NCBI RefSeq assembly: GCF_012489685.1
Contig: NC_080042.1
Location: 28,711,158 to 28,775,157 of the forward strand
Origin: Lotus japonicus
Lineage: Eukaryota; Streptophyta; Magnoliopsida; Fabales; Fabaceae
Reading direction: 5' to 3'
Length of the DNA: 64,000 nt
Below, one piece after another: positions 11,674-24,770 of the stretch (position 1 is the stretch's first letter; each line of letters starts with the position of its first letter). The position numbers and the translations under genes were made by a program. The notes beneath the pieces were generated by a model. That model had not been told where the DNA came from, searched no databases, and saw only the letters and a program-made list of their open reading frames with translations.

Positions 11674-11810
11674 AGTTGACCCTCGTGTCTTCTGTGTGTG
11701 TTTTGGCGGACAACGCCTTTTGTCAGATGAGTATTGCGGACTGGTTCACCATGGTCCACCCTTCGGGGGAAACTAGGTTGGGATGCTGGAACAGGAGCGC
11801 GTCGCGGTAG
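11674..11810 (+). pseudogene. LTR ORF of element C (internally deleted)
   Basis: The frame follows the acceptor-like TTCTTTAG and includes an ATG at 11727. It keeps the conserved MSIADWFTMVHPSGETR but then jumps by deletion into the GC-rich part and stops at 11810. The proline-rich and acidic half found in LTR B is lost, except for a short out-of-frame remnant before 11880. The 3' LTR copy (ATG 27832, stop ending 27915) has the same deletion, so the deletion predates insertion of C. Confidence 0.5.
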
Positions 11811-11885
11811 CGAGAGGATGACGGATGGTGTACATAGACTAGGTCGTTCTGGATTTCGAATTCGGACGACGATCATGCTAGCATG

Positions 11886-13389
11886 TGTAAGGCCCGAGTT
11901 TTAGGCTTATGTTATGTGAATAAACTTTTTATTCACGATTAGGGTTGATGTAATGTGAAGGGAAACCTGAACGAAAGTTTATTAAATGAAATATATTTAT
12001 GAAGGAGAAAGTTCAGGAAAAGTTCAAGGATTTCATTATGATCGATAAAAGTTATAGCACGAACGTTTTACGCTTAAACCTAGGTCAGAAACCCTAGTAT
12101 ATAGCTAATTTTTCACTTTTAGGCACGCTGGCAGTTAATTCCAAAAATCTTCAGAGAAATGTTAGAATTTCTCTTCTTCCATATATAACAATCGTTTCGA
12201 GGCGAAACTCTAGGATCTACGAACGTCCGATTCCAATCATCGGAAGTTTGCCGAAACCGAATCCCTGGTATTTCAAAACCCTAGAATTTCCCGACTTTGA
12301 GGACTTTATCTATTCAGAGCTTCAAATGAATATTCCACACGCGTACACCCATTTCTCTTGATGATTTCAATCTTTCTTCAGAAGGAAGTTTTCCATTCCG
12401 ACATTCGAGGCAAAAAGCAACTTATCGGGTAAAATAGTTTTACACCGACTTTGCACCGACTTTGCATTAGTTGCCAAAAATACAAGGAGACATCTTCTTA
12501 GCTTGGGAATTCCTTTGCCAAAACCTATCTTAGAATTCATGGTGAATGACGCCGGAAAAATCGGATTCGCGGAACTTTCATTTTCCCGCGAATTTCCACC
12601 TTCTATATATAGCAAACAAAGGAAGAAAAAACACAATTTTCCTCCATTTTCTCTCCTCTAAACCGTGGCCAAGAACAAGGAAGAAGGAAGAAGAGTTTTT
12701 CTTCATCGTTTGCTTGATCGTCGATCAATCAGTTGCTACTTCAAGGTTTCGAGGTATAGTCGCTAATCCTTACCTCCGATCGCTTTTTCCATAGCTTTTC
12801 TGTAGAGTTTTCTGAGTGGATAGTTTATGGGTTTTTGCAAAACTATCCTGAATCTTTCATTTCTGGATTCTGATTCAGACGACGATCATGCTAGCACATA
12901 GTTTTGAGTGTTGGTATGAGCTCCTCGAGTTAGGATTAGTGTAGGAGTAGAGTTTTAGCTCTGACAGTCTTGCTTCATTTGTTACTTAGGGGACAGGGTA
13001 GATCCGCCTATAGCTTTTTGTGTGGTTTCCTTACGGGAATCACAGAGAGTTGGTTGGACTTAGGAGGTCTTATTTTCAGGCCATTGGGTCAGCTAAATCT
13101 CAGTTTTGAGGGATGGTGTTGCGGGCACTTCACCCTTTTCATTTGGTTTGTATATATTGCCTACGGGCATTGCACTTTTCTTTCCGTCACTGGAGGTTAC
13201 TCGTGACGAGGTTGTTACTTACAGCGGGGGCTGTTTATATATTGTATATTAGTTTTATTACTTTTCGCATTTGGGTTTTATTTAATTCAGTCTTGTCTTA
13301 GTTATTATCAAAAAAAAAATATTCACGTTTTTCCGCATTAAGTTTACTTTTGGTTACTAAAGTGACGCCACCGAAATCGGGGTGTTACA
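11886..13389 (+). repeat. Element E, 5' LTR (1,504 bp)
   Basis: The ends match LTR C, but about 2.2 kb of the middle is missing. Sequence jumps at about 12863-12880 from the region just after the leader donor straight to the tail of the LTR ORF (gattctgattcagacgacg). The TATA box (12604-12611) and leader donor remain. The exon-like block and most of the LTR ORF are gone. The same junction is in the 3' LTR (about 19063-19080). Confidence 0.94.
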
Positions 13390-13392
13390 TTG

Positions 13393-13404
13393 TGGTATCA
13401 GAGC
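13393..13404 (+). other. Element E primer-binding site
   Basis: TGGTATCAGAGC, complementary to initiator tRNA-Met, lies 3 bp after the 5' LTR. The leader to the gag ATG at 13603 is about 200 bp. Confidence 0.9.
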
Positions 13405-13602
13405 ACGGTCGAGTCTTTCGGGAGTTGTTGGGGAATAGGTCTTCTGTGCTAGGTTGTGTGACTCTGCAAAGAGTGAAAATTGATTGTCTGCAAGCGATTT
13501 TTCGCTTAAAAATTGATTGAAGTTATTGCTTACTCATATTGTATAGTGATGCTAGATGCTATCTTATGATAAGTACTGACTGTTTGCTTCCTTTAACAGA
13601 AT

Positions 13603-16600
13603 ATGGTGAATAATAACCAGCTAGCTGAGATGATGGCCACTATGGCCCAAGCGGTAACAGCGCAGGCCCAAGCAGTAACAGCACAGGCAAATGATAATGC
13701 CATGAGGCGTGCTACTGAAGAAGCACGTGAACAACATCAGCGCCAGAGGGAAATAACTCTGGACCAGAACAAAGGCCTCAATGACTTCAGGAGGCAAAAC
13801 CCACCCAAGTTCTCTGGTGGTACTGATCCAGACAAAGCAGATCTCTGGATTCAGGAGGTTGAAAAGATATTCGGCGTCCTACAGACTGTTGAGGGTGCCA
13901 AGGTGGGCATGGCGACTTATCTGTTGCTCGGTGATGCCGAGTACTGGTGGAAGGGCCACAAGGGGATCATGGAAGCCAACCATGAAGAGGTTAACTGGAA
14001 CTCTTTCCGGGACGCATTCTTGGAGAAATACTTTCCAACTAGTGCTCGGGATGAGCGGGAGTCACAGTTTCTAACCCTCCGTCAGGGAGGTATGTCTGTA
14101 CCGGAATTTGCTTCGAAGCTGGAGTCTCTGGCCAAGCATTTCCAATTCTTTCACGACCATGTGAACGAGCGCTACATGTGCAAGCGTTTCGTGAATGGGT
14201 TGAGGCCAGATATTGAGGACTCAGTGAGGCCGCTGGGAATCATGCGATTCCAATCTTTGGTTGAGAAGGCCACGGAGGTGGAACTGATGAAGAACCGGAG
14301 GCTAAACCGGGCAGGAGCTGGAGGGCCGATGAGGTCGGGTCCTCAGAATGTTCAGAATCGAGGGAGGTTTCAAAACAGGAGGCCATATCAGCGTCCTGCT
14401 GGAAGGGGATTTGCCTCGGGATCTTACAGGCCCATGGTGGGTGCTGCTGGTGGTTCAGGAGGTCAGACTCAGAACCGGGAACTGACTTGCTTCAAGTGTA
14501 GAAAGCAAGGGCATTATGCTCGTGATTGTCCCGACACGAGACCTCAATGTTACAACTGTAACAAACTGGGGCATACTGCGGCACAGTGCAAGGTACCAAA
14601 GGCGGAATCAGCCGTCAACACTGCCCGAGGGAAGCGTCCTGCTGCGAAGGCGAGAGTCTACACCATGGATGGTGAGGATGCTGAGGGGGTCGATGGACTG
14701 ATTAGAGGCGACGGCGAGATTGACGGTAACCTTCTATCCGTACTTTTTGATTCCGGTGCAACGCATTCTTTTATCTCTAGAGAGTGTGCAATCAGATTAA
14801 GACTTCCCATTACTGCTTTGAGCTTCGATCTGATAGTTGCTACTCCTGCCAAGACTCTACTTGCTAATTCAGCATGCATGTATTGTCCGATAACATACAA
14901 CAATAGGATCTACCATGCTAACCTAGTATGCCAAACTCTTAAGAACCTAGATGTTATCCTAGGAATGGATTGGTTGTCCCGCTATCATTGTCTTTTGGAC
15001 TGCAACCGAAAGAGAGTGGTATTTCCTGATTCGGATCTTTCCGAGTATCTATCTGCCAATCACATCAGCGTCGCTTTGAACGAGGGATCTCAGGAGAATT
15101 CTGTTTTGCTAAGCTTGGAGAGCAAAGGGAACCCAGAAGTTGGCAGTATTCCAGTGGTGAAGGAATTCACAGACGTTTTTCCTGGCGATGTACCTGGATT
15201 GCCGCCTGTACGCGACATTGAGTTTGCGATAGACATCGTACCGGGAACAGGGCCGATATCGATTGCACCATATCGTATGGCACCTGCGGAGCTAGTGGAA
15301 CTGAAGTCCCAACTCAAAGATCTTCTGTCGAAGGGATTCATACGACCAAGCGTTTCACCTTGGGGAGCTCCAGTCTTATTGGTGAAGAAGAAGGACGGGA
15401 AATCGAGATTATTTGTCGACTACCGGCAACAGAACAAAGTAACCGTCAAGAATAGGTATCCGTTACCTAGGATTGATGATTTGATGGATCAACTGCGAGG
15501 AGCTACGGTATTCTCGAAGATCGACCTGAAGTCGGGTTATCATCAAATCAGGGTCAAGACCGAGGATATCCAGAAGACGGCATTCAGAACCCGTTATGGA
15601 CACTATGAGTACTTAGTGATGCCATTTGGGGTAACGAACGCACCTGCAATATTCATGGCTTACATGAATATGACTTTTCATACGTTCCTGGATCGATTCG
15701 TCGTGGTGTTTATCGACGATATCTTAATCTACTCGAAGAATGCCGAAGACCACGAGGAGCACTTGCGACAAGTTTTACAAGTGCTGAGGGAGAAGGAGTT
15801 GTATGCCAATCCTTCCAAGTGCGAATTTTGGCTCGAAGAGGTAAAATTCTTAGGTCATGTGATCTCTAAGGAGGGAATAGCTGTGGACCCAGCAAAGGTG
15901 GAGACCGTATTGTCATGGGAACGGCCGAAGACAGTGACGGAGATCAGAAGTTTTGTCGGTTTGGCGGGATACTATCGCCGTTTTATCGAGAATTTCGCGA
16001 AGATAGTTGGACCTTTGACTCAACTGACGAGGAAGGACCAACCTTTTGCATGGACTGAAGCGTGCGAGACTAGCTTTCAGACGATGAAGGAACGGTTGAC
16101 GACGTCACCTGTACTCGTCTTACCGCAACCGGAGGAACCTTATGAGGTATACTGTGATGCTTCGCATCAAGGTTTGGGTTGTGTGCTGATGCAACATCGG
16201 AAGGTGGTTGCTTATGCTTCAAGACAACTGAAGGTGCATGAGAAGAATTATCCGACTCATGACTTGGAACTAGCAGCAATCGTATTTGCGCTGAAGATTT
16301 GGAGACATCACTTATATGGATGCAATTTCACCATATTCAGTGATCATAAGAGCTTGAAGTACTTGTTTGAGCAGAAGGAGCTGAACATGAGACAGCGTCG
16401 GTGGATGGAATTTCTTAAAGATTACGAGTTCACTCTACAATATCATCCTGGAAAGGCGAACGTTGTTGTTGATGCCTTGAGCAGGAAGATGCACATCTCG
16501 TCGATGATGGTGAAGGAGCTGCAGCTGTTAGAGCAATTTCGAGATTTGAGCTTGGATGTGAGATTGTCCGAGGGAGAACTGAAGTTCGGGATGATCAGAA

Positions 16601-18041
16601 TTACCAATGGATTGATGGAAGAAATCTGAGATCAACAGTTACAAGATGAGTTTCTGCTCGGGAAAAGGAATTTGGTAAGTCAAGGTAAAGACCCAGAATT
16701 CAAGGTAGGAAGTGACAACATCCTACGGTGCAAGGATAGGGTTGTGTGCCTAACAACCCTGAATTGAGAAGATTGATTATGGATGAAGGTCACAAGAGCA
16801 AGTTAAGCATTCATCCTGGAATGAAGAAGATGTACCAAGACTTGAAGATGAATTTTTGGTGGCCAGGAATGAAAAGACAAGTGGCTGAGTATGTAGCCGC
16901 ATGTTTGACATGTCAGAAGGCGAAGGTGGAACATCAGAAGTCTTCAGGTATGCTACAAAGCTTGGATGTGCCAGAATGGAAATGGGATAGCATATCGATG
17001 GATTTCGTTGTGGCTTTGCCAAGAACTCAGAAGGGATACGATTCTATTTGGGTAATCGTGGATCGACTGACTAAGTCGGCTCATTTCGTACCGGTGAGGA
17101 CTACGTACAACGTGGAGAAACTATCAGAGTTATATATAGCGGAGATTGTACGACTTCACGGAGTACCGACAAGTATTGTATCCGATCGAGACCCGAAGTT
17201 TACATCACATTTTTGGGGAGCTCTTCAAGAGGCTTTGGGAACAAGGCTGAGACTAAGTTCTGCTTATCATCCGCAGACTGATGGACAGACTGAGAGAACT
17301 ATTCAGTCGTTGGAGGATTTGCTACGCGCTTGCGTTCTGGACAACAAGGGGAGTTGGGATACCTTATTGCCATTGATTGAGTTCACATACAACAACAGTT
17401 TTCATACGAGCATTGGTATGGCACCGTATGAGGCTTTGTATGGCCGCAAGTGTAGAACACCTTTGTGTTGGTACCAAAACGGAGAAAATCTGTTGGTAGG
17501 ACCGGAACTTCTGCAACAGACCACTGAGAAGATCAAGCAGATCAGAGAGAAGATGAGGACTTCTCAGAGTAGACAGAAGAGTTATGCAGATCAGAGGCGC
17601 AGAACTCTGGAGTTCGAAGAAGGAGATCATGTATTTCTGAGAGTTACTCAGACGACGGGTGTTGGTCGAGCAATCAAGTCAAAGAAGCTTACGCCCAAGT
17701 TCATTGAACCGTATCAGATCACTCGTCGAATTGGACCAGTCGCATATCAGATTGCACTACCTCCATTTCTATCAAACATTCATGACGTATTCCACGTGTC
17801 ACAACTGAGGAAATATATTGCGGATCCGACACATGTTATCGAGCTGGATGACATTGAGTTGAAGGATGATCTGTCTTTCGAGACACCGCCAATTAGCATT
17901 GGTGACACCAGGATAAAACAGTTGAGAGGGAAAGAGATCGAGCTAGTGAAGGTCATTTGGAACAAAGACACTGGTGATGCGACATGGGAGCTGAAGGAGA
18001 AGATTCAAGAACAATATCCAGAACTATTTACTAACCCTTAA
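13603..18041 (+). pseudogene. gag-pol: Element E gag-pol polyprotein (one stop, one frameshift)
   Basis: The frame starts at ATG 13603 and runs gag, two zinc knuckles (the first is [14 protein letters not shown]), protease (DSGATHSF), reverse transcriptase (FIDDILIY) and RNase H without a break to codon 1008. Codon 1009 is TGA (16627-16629) where C has CGA. Loss of one T near 16742 then shifts the frame. The integrase and chromodomain-like part continues open to 18041 in the new frame. Odd residues against B and C include [11 protein letters not shown] for [11 protein letters not shown] in the RT and VVVDALS for VVADALS after RNase H. The element cannot make a full polyprotein. Confidence 0.94.
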
Positions 18042-18066
18042 GTTTCGAGGTCGAAACTTTCTTTTT

Positions 18067-18078
18067 GGAGGGTAGTAA
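18067..18078 (+). other. Element E polypurine tract
   Basis: The sequence ggagggtagtaa directly precedes the 3' LTR. It is the plus-strand primer site, identical in B (34879-34890) and C (24759-24770). Confidence 0.75.
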
Positions 18079-19589
18079 TGTAAGGCCCGAGTTTTAGGCT
18101 TATGTTAAGTGAATAAACTTTTTATTCACGATTAGGGTTGATGTAATGTGAAGGGAAACCTGAACGAAAGTTTATTAAATGAAATATATTTATGAAGGAG
18201 AAAGTTCAGGAAAAGTTCAAGGATTTCATTATGATCGATAAAAGTTATAGCACGAACGTTTTACGCTTAAACCTAGGTCAGAAACCCTAGTATATAGCTA
18301 ATTTTTCACTTTTAGGCACGCTGGCAGTTAATTCCAAAAATCTTCAGAGAAATGTTAGAATTTCTCTTCTTCCATATATAACAATCGTTTCGAGGCGAAA
18401 CTCTAGGATCTACGAACGTCCGATTCCAATCATCGGAAGTTTGCCGAAACCGAATCCCTGGTATTTCAAAACCCTAGAATTTCCCGACTTTGAGGACTTT
18501 ATCTATTCAGAGCTTCAAATGAATATTCCACACGTGTACACCCATTTGTCTTGATGATTTCAATCTTTCTTCAGAAGGAAGTTTTCCATTCCGACATTCG
18601 AGGCAAAAAGCAACTTATCGGGTAAAATAGTTTTACACCGACTTTGCACCGACTTTGCATTAGTTGCCAAAAATACAAGGAGACATCTTCTTAGCTTGGG
18701 AATTCCTTTGCCAAAACCTATCTTAGAATTCATGGTGAATGACGCCGGAAAAATCGGATTCGCGGAACTTTCATTTTCCCGCGAATTTCCACCTTCTATA
18801 TATAGCAAACAAAGGAAGAAAAAACACAATTTTCCTCCATTTTCTCTCCTCTAAACCGCGGCCAAGAACAAGGAAGAAGGAAGAAGGAAGAAGAGTTTTT
18901 CTTCATCGTTTGCTTGATCGTCGATCAATCAGTTGCTACTTCAAGGTTTCGAGGTATAGTCGCTAATCCTTACCTCCGATCGCTTTTTCCATAGCTTTTC
19001 TGTAGAGTTTTCTGAGTGGATAGTTTATGGGTTTTTGCAAAACTATCCTGAATCTTTCATTTCTGGATTCTGATTCAGACGACGATCATGCTAGCACATA
19101 GTTTTGAGTGTTGGTATGAGCTCCTCGAGTTAGGATTAGTGTAGGAGTAGAGTTTTAGCTCTGACAGTCTTGCTTCATTTGTTACTTAGGGGACAGGGTA
19201 GATCCGCCTATAGCTTTTTGTGTGGTTTCCTTACGGGAATCACAGAGAGTTGGTTGGACTTAGGAGGTCTTATTTTCAGGCCATTGGGTCAGCTGATTCT
19301 CAGTTTTGAGGGATGGTGTTGCGGGCACTTCACCCTTTTCATTTGGTTTGTATATATTGCCTACGGGCATTGCACTTTTCTTTCCGTCACTGGAGGTTAC
19401 TCGTGACGAGGTTGTTACTTACAGCGGGGGCTGTTTATATATTGTATATTAGTTTTATTACTTTTCGCATTTGGGTTTTATTTAATTCAGTCTTGTCTTA
19501 GTTATTATCAAAAAAAAAATATTCACGTTTTTCCGCATTAAGTTTACTTTTGGTTACTAAAGTGACGCCACCGAAATCGGGGTGTTACA
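18079..19589 (+). repeat. Element E, 3' LTR (1,511 bp)
   Basis: Near-identical to 11886-13389, with the same large internal deletion. It ends at TTACA before the TSD gcatg. Confidence 0.95.
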
Positions 19590-19594
19590 GCATG

Positions 19595-20080
19595 TAGGTT
19601 TTAGTGCTGGTGTGAGCTCCTCGAGATGGGATTAGTGTAGGAGTAGAGTCTTAGCTCTGAACATCATTTGTTTTCTTTCGGGACAGGGTAGTTTCCCACC
19701 TATAGCTTTTTGTGTGGTTTCTTTACGGGAATCACAGAGAGTTGGTTGGACTTAGGAGGTCTTATTTTCAGGCCATTGGGTCAGCTGATTCTCAGTTTTG
19801 AGGGATGGTGTTGCGGGCACTTCACCCTTTTCTTTTGGTTTGTATATATTGCCTACGGACGTTACAGTTTTCTTTCCGTCACTGGAGGTTACTCGTGACG
19901 AGGTTGTTACTACTACAGCGGGGGTTGTTTACATATTGTATATTAGTTTTATTACTTTTCGCATTCGGGTTTTATTCAATTCAGTTTTGTCTTAGTTATT
20001 ATAAAAAAAAATATTCACGTTTTTCCGCATTAAGTTTATTTTGGTTACTAAAGTGACGCCACCGAAATCGGGGTGTTACA
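19595..20080 (+). repeat. Element C, 5' LTR, second part
   Basis: This 486-bp part continues the LTR of C after the E insertion and ends GGGTGTTACA at 20080. It matches 31571-32057 of the 3' LTR. Confidence 0.94.
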
Positions 20081-20083
20081 TTG

Positions 20084-20095
20084 TGGTATCAGAGC
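20084..20095 (+). other. Element C primer-binding site
   Basis: TGGTATCAGAGC follows the LTR by 3 bp and is complementary to initiator tRNA-Met. Confidence 0.9.
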
Positions 20096-20293
20096 ACGGT
20101 CGAGTCTTTCGGGAGTTGTTGGGGAATAGGTCTTCTGTGCTAGGTTGTGTGACTCTGCAAAGAGTGAAAATTGATTGTCTGCAAGCGATTTTTCGCTTAA
20201 AAATTGATTGAAGTTATTGCTTACTCATATTGTATAGTGATGCTAGATGCTATCTTATGATGAGTACTGACTGTTTGCTTCCTTTAACAGAAC

Positions 20294-23200
20294 ATGGTGA
20301 ACACTAATCAATTAGCGGAGATGATGGCCACTATGGCCCAAGCGGTAACAGCGCAGGCCCAAGCGGTAACAGCACAGGCAAATGATAATGCCATGAGGCG
20401 TGCTACTGAAGAAGCACGTGAACAGCATCAACGTCAGAGAGAGATAACTCTGGACCAGAACAAAGGCCTCAATGACTTCAGGAGGCAAAACCCACTAAAG
20501 TTCTCTGGTGGTACTGACCCAGACGCAGCGGATCTCTGGATCCAGGAAATCGAGAAGATTTTCGGCGTTCTGCAGACTGTAGAGGGTGCCAAGGTGGGCA
20601 TGGCGACTTATCTTGTGCTGGGAGATGCTGAATACTGGTGGAAGGGCACCAGGGGGATCATGGAAGCTAACCATGAAGAGATCAACTGGAACTCTTTCCG
20701 GGACGCATTCTTGGAGAAATACTTTCCAACAAGTGCTCGGGACGAGCGGGAGTCACAGTTTCTGACCCTCCGTCAGGGAGGTATGTCGGTGCCGGAATTT
20801 GCTTCGAAGCTGGAATCCTTGGCGAAGCATTTCCAATTCTTTCATGACCACGTGAACGAGCGCTACATGTGCAAGCGTTTCGTTAATGGACTGAGGCCGG
20901 ATATTGAGGACTCAGTGAGGCCACTGGGAATCATGCGATTCCAATCATTGGTGGAGAAAGCCACTGAAGTGGAGCTGATGAAGAACCGGAGGGTGAACTG
21001 GGCTGGAACTGGAGGGCCGATGAGGTCGGGCTCCCAGAATAATCAGAACAGGGGGAGGTTTCAGAACAGGAGGCCGTATCAGCGTCCTGCTGGTAGAGGG
21101 TTTGCCTCGGGATCTTACAGGCCCATGATGGGTGCTGCTGGTGGTTCTGGAGGTCAGACTCAGAACAGGGAGCTGACTTGCTACAAGTGTGGGAGGCCGG
21201 GGCACTATGCTCGCGATTGTCCCGACACGAGACCCCAATGCTTCAATTGTCAAAAACCGGGGCACACTGCTGCACAGTGCAGGCTACCAAAGGCGGAACC
21301 AACCGTCAACACTGCTAGAGGAAAGCGTCCTGCTGCGAAGGCGAGAGTCTACACCATGGATGGTGAAGATGCTGAGGGAGTCGATGGACTGATTAGAGGC
21401 GACTGCGGGATAGACGGTAACCTTCTATCCGTACTTTTTGATTCCGGAGCAACGCATTCATTTATCTCTAGAGATTGTGCAATCAGATTAAGACTTCCTA
21501 TTACTGCTTTGAGCTTCGATCTGATAGTTGCTACTCCTGCCAAGACTCTACTTGCTAATTCAGCATGCATGTATTGTCCGATAACATACAACAATAGGAT
21601 CTACCATGCTAACCTAGTATGCCTAACTCTTAAGAACCTAGATGTTATCCTAGGAATGGATTGGTTGTCCCGCTATCACTGTCTTTTGGACTGCAACCGA
21701 AAGAGAGTGGTATTCCCTGATTCGGATCTTTCCGAGTATCTATCTGCCAATCACATCAGCGTCGCTTTGAACGAGGGATCTCAGGAGTATTCTGTTTTGC
21801 TAAGCTTGGAGAGCAAAGGGAACCCAGAAGTTGGCAGTATTCCAGTGGTGAAAGAATTCACGGATGTTTTTCCTGGCGATGTACCTGGATTACCGCCTGT
21901 GCGCGACATTGAGTTTGCTATAGACATCGTACCGGGAACAGGGCCGATTTCGATTGCACCATATCGTATGGCACCTGCGGAGCTAGTGGAATTGAAGTCC
22001 CAACTCGAAGATCTTCTGTCGAAGGGATTCATACGACCAAGCGTTTCACCTTGGGGAGCGCCAGTCTTATTGGTGAAGAAGAAGGACGGGAAGTCGAGAT
22101 TATGTGTCGACTACCGACAATTGAACAAGGTAACCGTCAAGAATAGGTATCCGTTACCTAGGATTGATGATTTGATGGATCAACTACGAGGAGCTACAAT
22201 ATTCTCGAAGATCGACCTGAAGTCGGGTTATCATCAAATCAGGGTCAAGACCGAGGATATCCAGAAGACGGCATTCAGAACCCGTTATGGACACTACGAG
22301 TACTTAGTGATGCCATTTGGGGTGACAAATGCGCCGGCAATATTCATGGCTTACATGAATATGACCTTCCATACATTCCTGGATCGATTCGTCGTGGTGT
22401 TTATCGACGACATTCTGATCTATTCAAAGAATGCTGAGGAACATGAGGAGCACTTGCGACAGGTTTTACAAGTGCTGAGGGAGAAGGAGTTGTATGCCAA
22501 TCCTGCCAAGTGCGAATTTTGGCTCGAAGAGGTAAAATTCTTAGGCCATGTGATCTCTAAGGAGGATATAGCTGTGGACCCAGCAAAGGTAGAGACCGTA
22601 TTGTCGTGGGAACGGCCGAAGACAGTGACGGAGATCAGAAGTTTTGTCGGTTTGGCGGGATACTATCGTCGTTTCATCGAGAACTTCGCGAAGATAGTTG
22701 GACCTTTGACTCAACTGACGAGGAAGGACCAACCTTTTGCATGGACTGAAGCGTGCGAGACTAGCTTTCAGACGATGAAGGAACGGTTGACGACGTCACC
22801 TGTACTCGTCTTACCGCAACCGGAGGAACCTTATGAGGTATACTGTGATGCTTCGCATCAAGGTTTGGGATGTGTGCTGATGCAACATCGGAAGGTGGTT
22901 GCTTATGCTTCAAGACAACTGAAGGTGCATGAGAAGAACTACCCAACTCATGACTTGGAACTAGCTGCAATCGTATTTGCGATGAAGATTTGGAGACATC
23001 ACTTATATGGATGCAATTTCACCATATTCAGTGATCATAAGAGCTTGAAGTACTTGTTTGAGCAGAAGGAGCTGAACATGAGACAGCGTCGGTGGATGGA
23101 ATTTCTCAAAGATTACGAGTTCACTCTGCAATATCATCCTGGAAAGGCGAATGTCGTTGCTGATGCCTTGAGCAGGAAGATGCACATCTCGTCGATGATG

Positions 23201-24733
23201 GTGAAGGAGCTGCAACTGCTGGAACAATTTCGAGATATGAGCTTGGATGTGAAATTATCCGAGGGAGAACTGAAGTTTGGGATGATCAGAATTACCAATG
23301 GATTGATGGAAGAAATCCGAGATCAACAGTTACAAGATGAGTTTCTGCTCGGAAAAAGGAATTTGGTAAGTCAAGGTAAAGACCCAGAATTCAAGGTAGG
23401 AAGTGACAATATCCTACGGTGCAAGGATAGGGTTTGTGTACCTAACAACCCTGACTTGAGAAGATTGATTATGGATGAAGGTCACAAGAGCAAGTTAAGC
23501 ATTCATCCTGGAATGAAGAAGATGTATCAGGACTTGAAGGTGAATTTTTGGTGGCCAGGAATGAAAAGACAAGTGGCTGAGTATGTAGCTGCATGTCTGA
23601 CATGTCAGAAGGCGAAGGTGGAGCATCAGAAGTCTTCAGGTATGCTACAAAGCTTGGATGTGCCAGAATGGAAATGGGATAGCATATCGATGGATTTCGT
23701 CGTGGCTTTGCCAAGAACTCAGAAGGGATACGATTCTATTTGGGTAATCGTGGATCGACTGACTAAGTCGGCTCATTTCGTACCGGTGAGGACTACGTAC
23801 AACGTGGAGAAACTATCAGAGTTATATATAGCGGAGATTGTACGACTTCACGGAGTACCGACAAGTATTGTATCCGATCGAGACCCGAAGTTTACATCAC
23901 ATTTTTGGGGAGCTCTTCAAGAAGCTTTGGGAACGAGGCTGAGACTAAGTTCTGCCTATCATCCGCAGACTGATGGACAGACTGAGAGAACTATTCAGTC
24001 GTTGGAGGATTTGCTACGCGCTTGCGTATTAGACAACAAGGGCAGTTGGGATACCTTGTTACCGTTGATTGAATTCACATACAACAACAGTTTTCATACG
24101 AGCATTGGTATGGCACCGTATTAGGCTTTGTATGGCCGCAAGTGTAGAACACCTTTGTGTTGGTACCAAAACGGAGAAAATCTGTTGGTAGGACCAGAAC
24201 TTCTGCAACAGACCACTGAGAAGATCAAGCAGATCAGAGAGAAGATGAGGACTTCTCAGAGTAGACAGAAGAGTTATGCAGATCAGAGGCGCAGAACTCT
24301 GGAGTTCGAAGAAGGAGATCATGTATTTCTGAGAGTTACTTAGACGACGGGAGTTGGTCGAGCAATCAAGTCAAAGAAGCTTACGCCCAAGTTCATTGGA
24401 CCGTATCAGATCACTCGTCGAATTGGACCAGTCGCATATCAGATTGCACTACCTCCATTTCTATCAAATATTCATGATGTATTCCACGTGTCACAACTGA
24501 GGAAATATATTGCGGATCCGACACATGTTATCGAGCTGGATGATATTGAGTTGAAGGATGATCTGTCTTTCGAGACACCGCCAATTAGCATCGGCGACAC
24601 CAGGATAAAACAGTTGAGAGGGAAAGAGATCGAGTTAGTGAAGGTCATTTGGAATAAAGACACTGGTGATGCGACATGGGAGCTGAAGGAGAAGATTCAA
24701 GAACAGTATCCAGAACTTTTTACTAACCCTTAA
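20294..24733 (+). pseudogene. gag-pol: Element C gag-pol polyprotein (two stop codons)
   Basis: From ATG 20294 a single frame of 1,480 codons encodes the whole chromoviral polyprotein. Approximate residues: gag domain 60-230, zinc knuckles 296-309 and 316-329, protease Asp-Ser-Gly at 383, RT active-site Asp pair at 705-706, and RNase H first Asp at 852. Integrase follows with its zinc-binding region and a D-D-E triad at 1134, 1195 and 1231 (35 residues between the last two). The C-terminal stretch from about 1430 is chromodomain-like, with [22 protein letters not shown] replaces Glu at codon 1277 (24122-24124) and Gln at codon 1350 (24341-24343). Both lie after the integrase catalytic triad. 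Confidence 0.95.
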
Positions 24734-24770
24734 GTTTCGAGGTCGAAACTTTCTTTTTGGAGGGTAGTAA

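Larger units (their letters stand above)
8658..11885 (+). repeat. Element C, 5' LTR, first part
   Basis: This is the first 3,228 bp of the LTR up to the TSD gcatg (11881-11885) of element E. The LTR resumes at 19595. It holds a TATA box at 9365-9372, a leader donor (TTTCGAG|GTATAG), the 78-nt exon-like block at 10186-10263, a 26-bp minisatellite at 10895-10971, and a shortened LTR ORF at 11674-11810. Confidence 0.94.
11886..19589 (+). mobile_element. Element E: Ty3/gypsy chromovirus with short LTRs
   Basis: E is 7,704 bp and starts TGTAAGGCCCGAG, ending GGTGTTACA. The TSD gcatg lies at 11881-11885 and 19590-19594. The 5' LTR is 11886-13389 (1,504 bp) and the 3' LTR 18079-19589 (1,511 bp). 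They differ by about six substitutions and one extra 7-bp GGAAGAA unit. Interior sequence is very close to C and shares its gag duplication. E sits in the 5' LTR of C; the 3' LTR of C is uninterrupted at this site. Confidence 0.96.
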
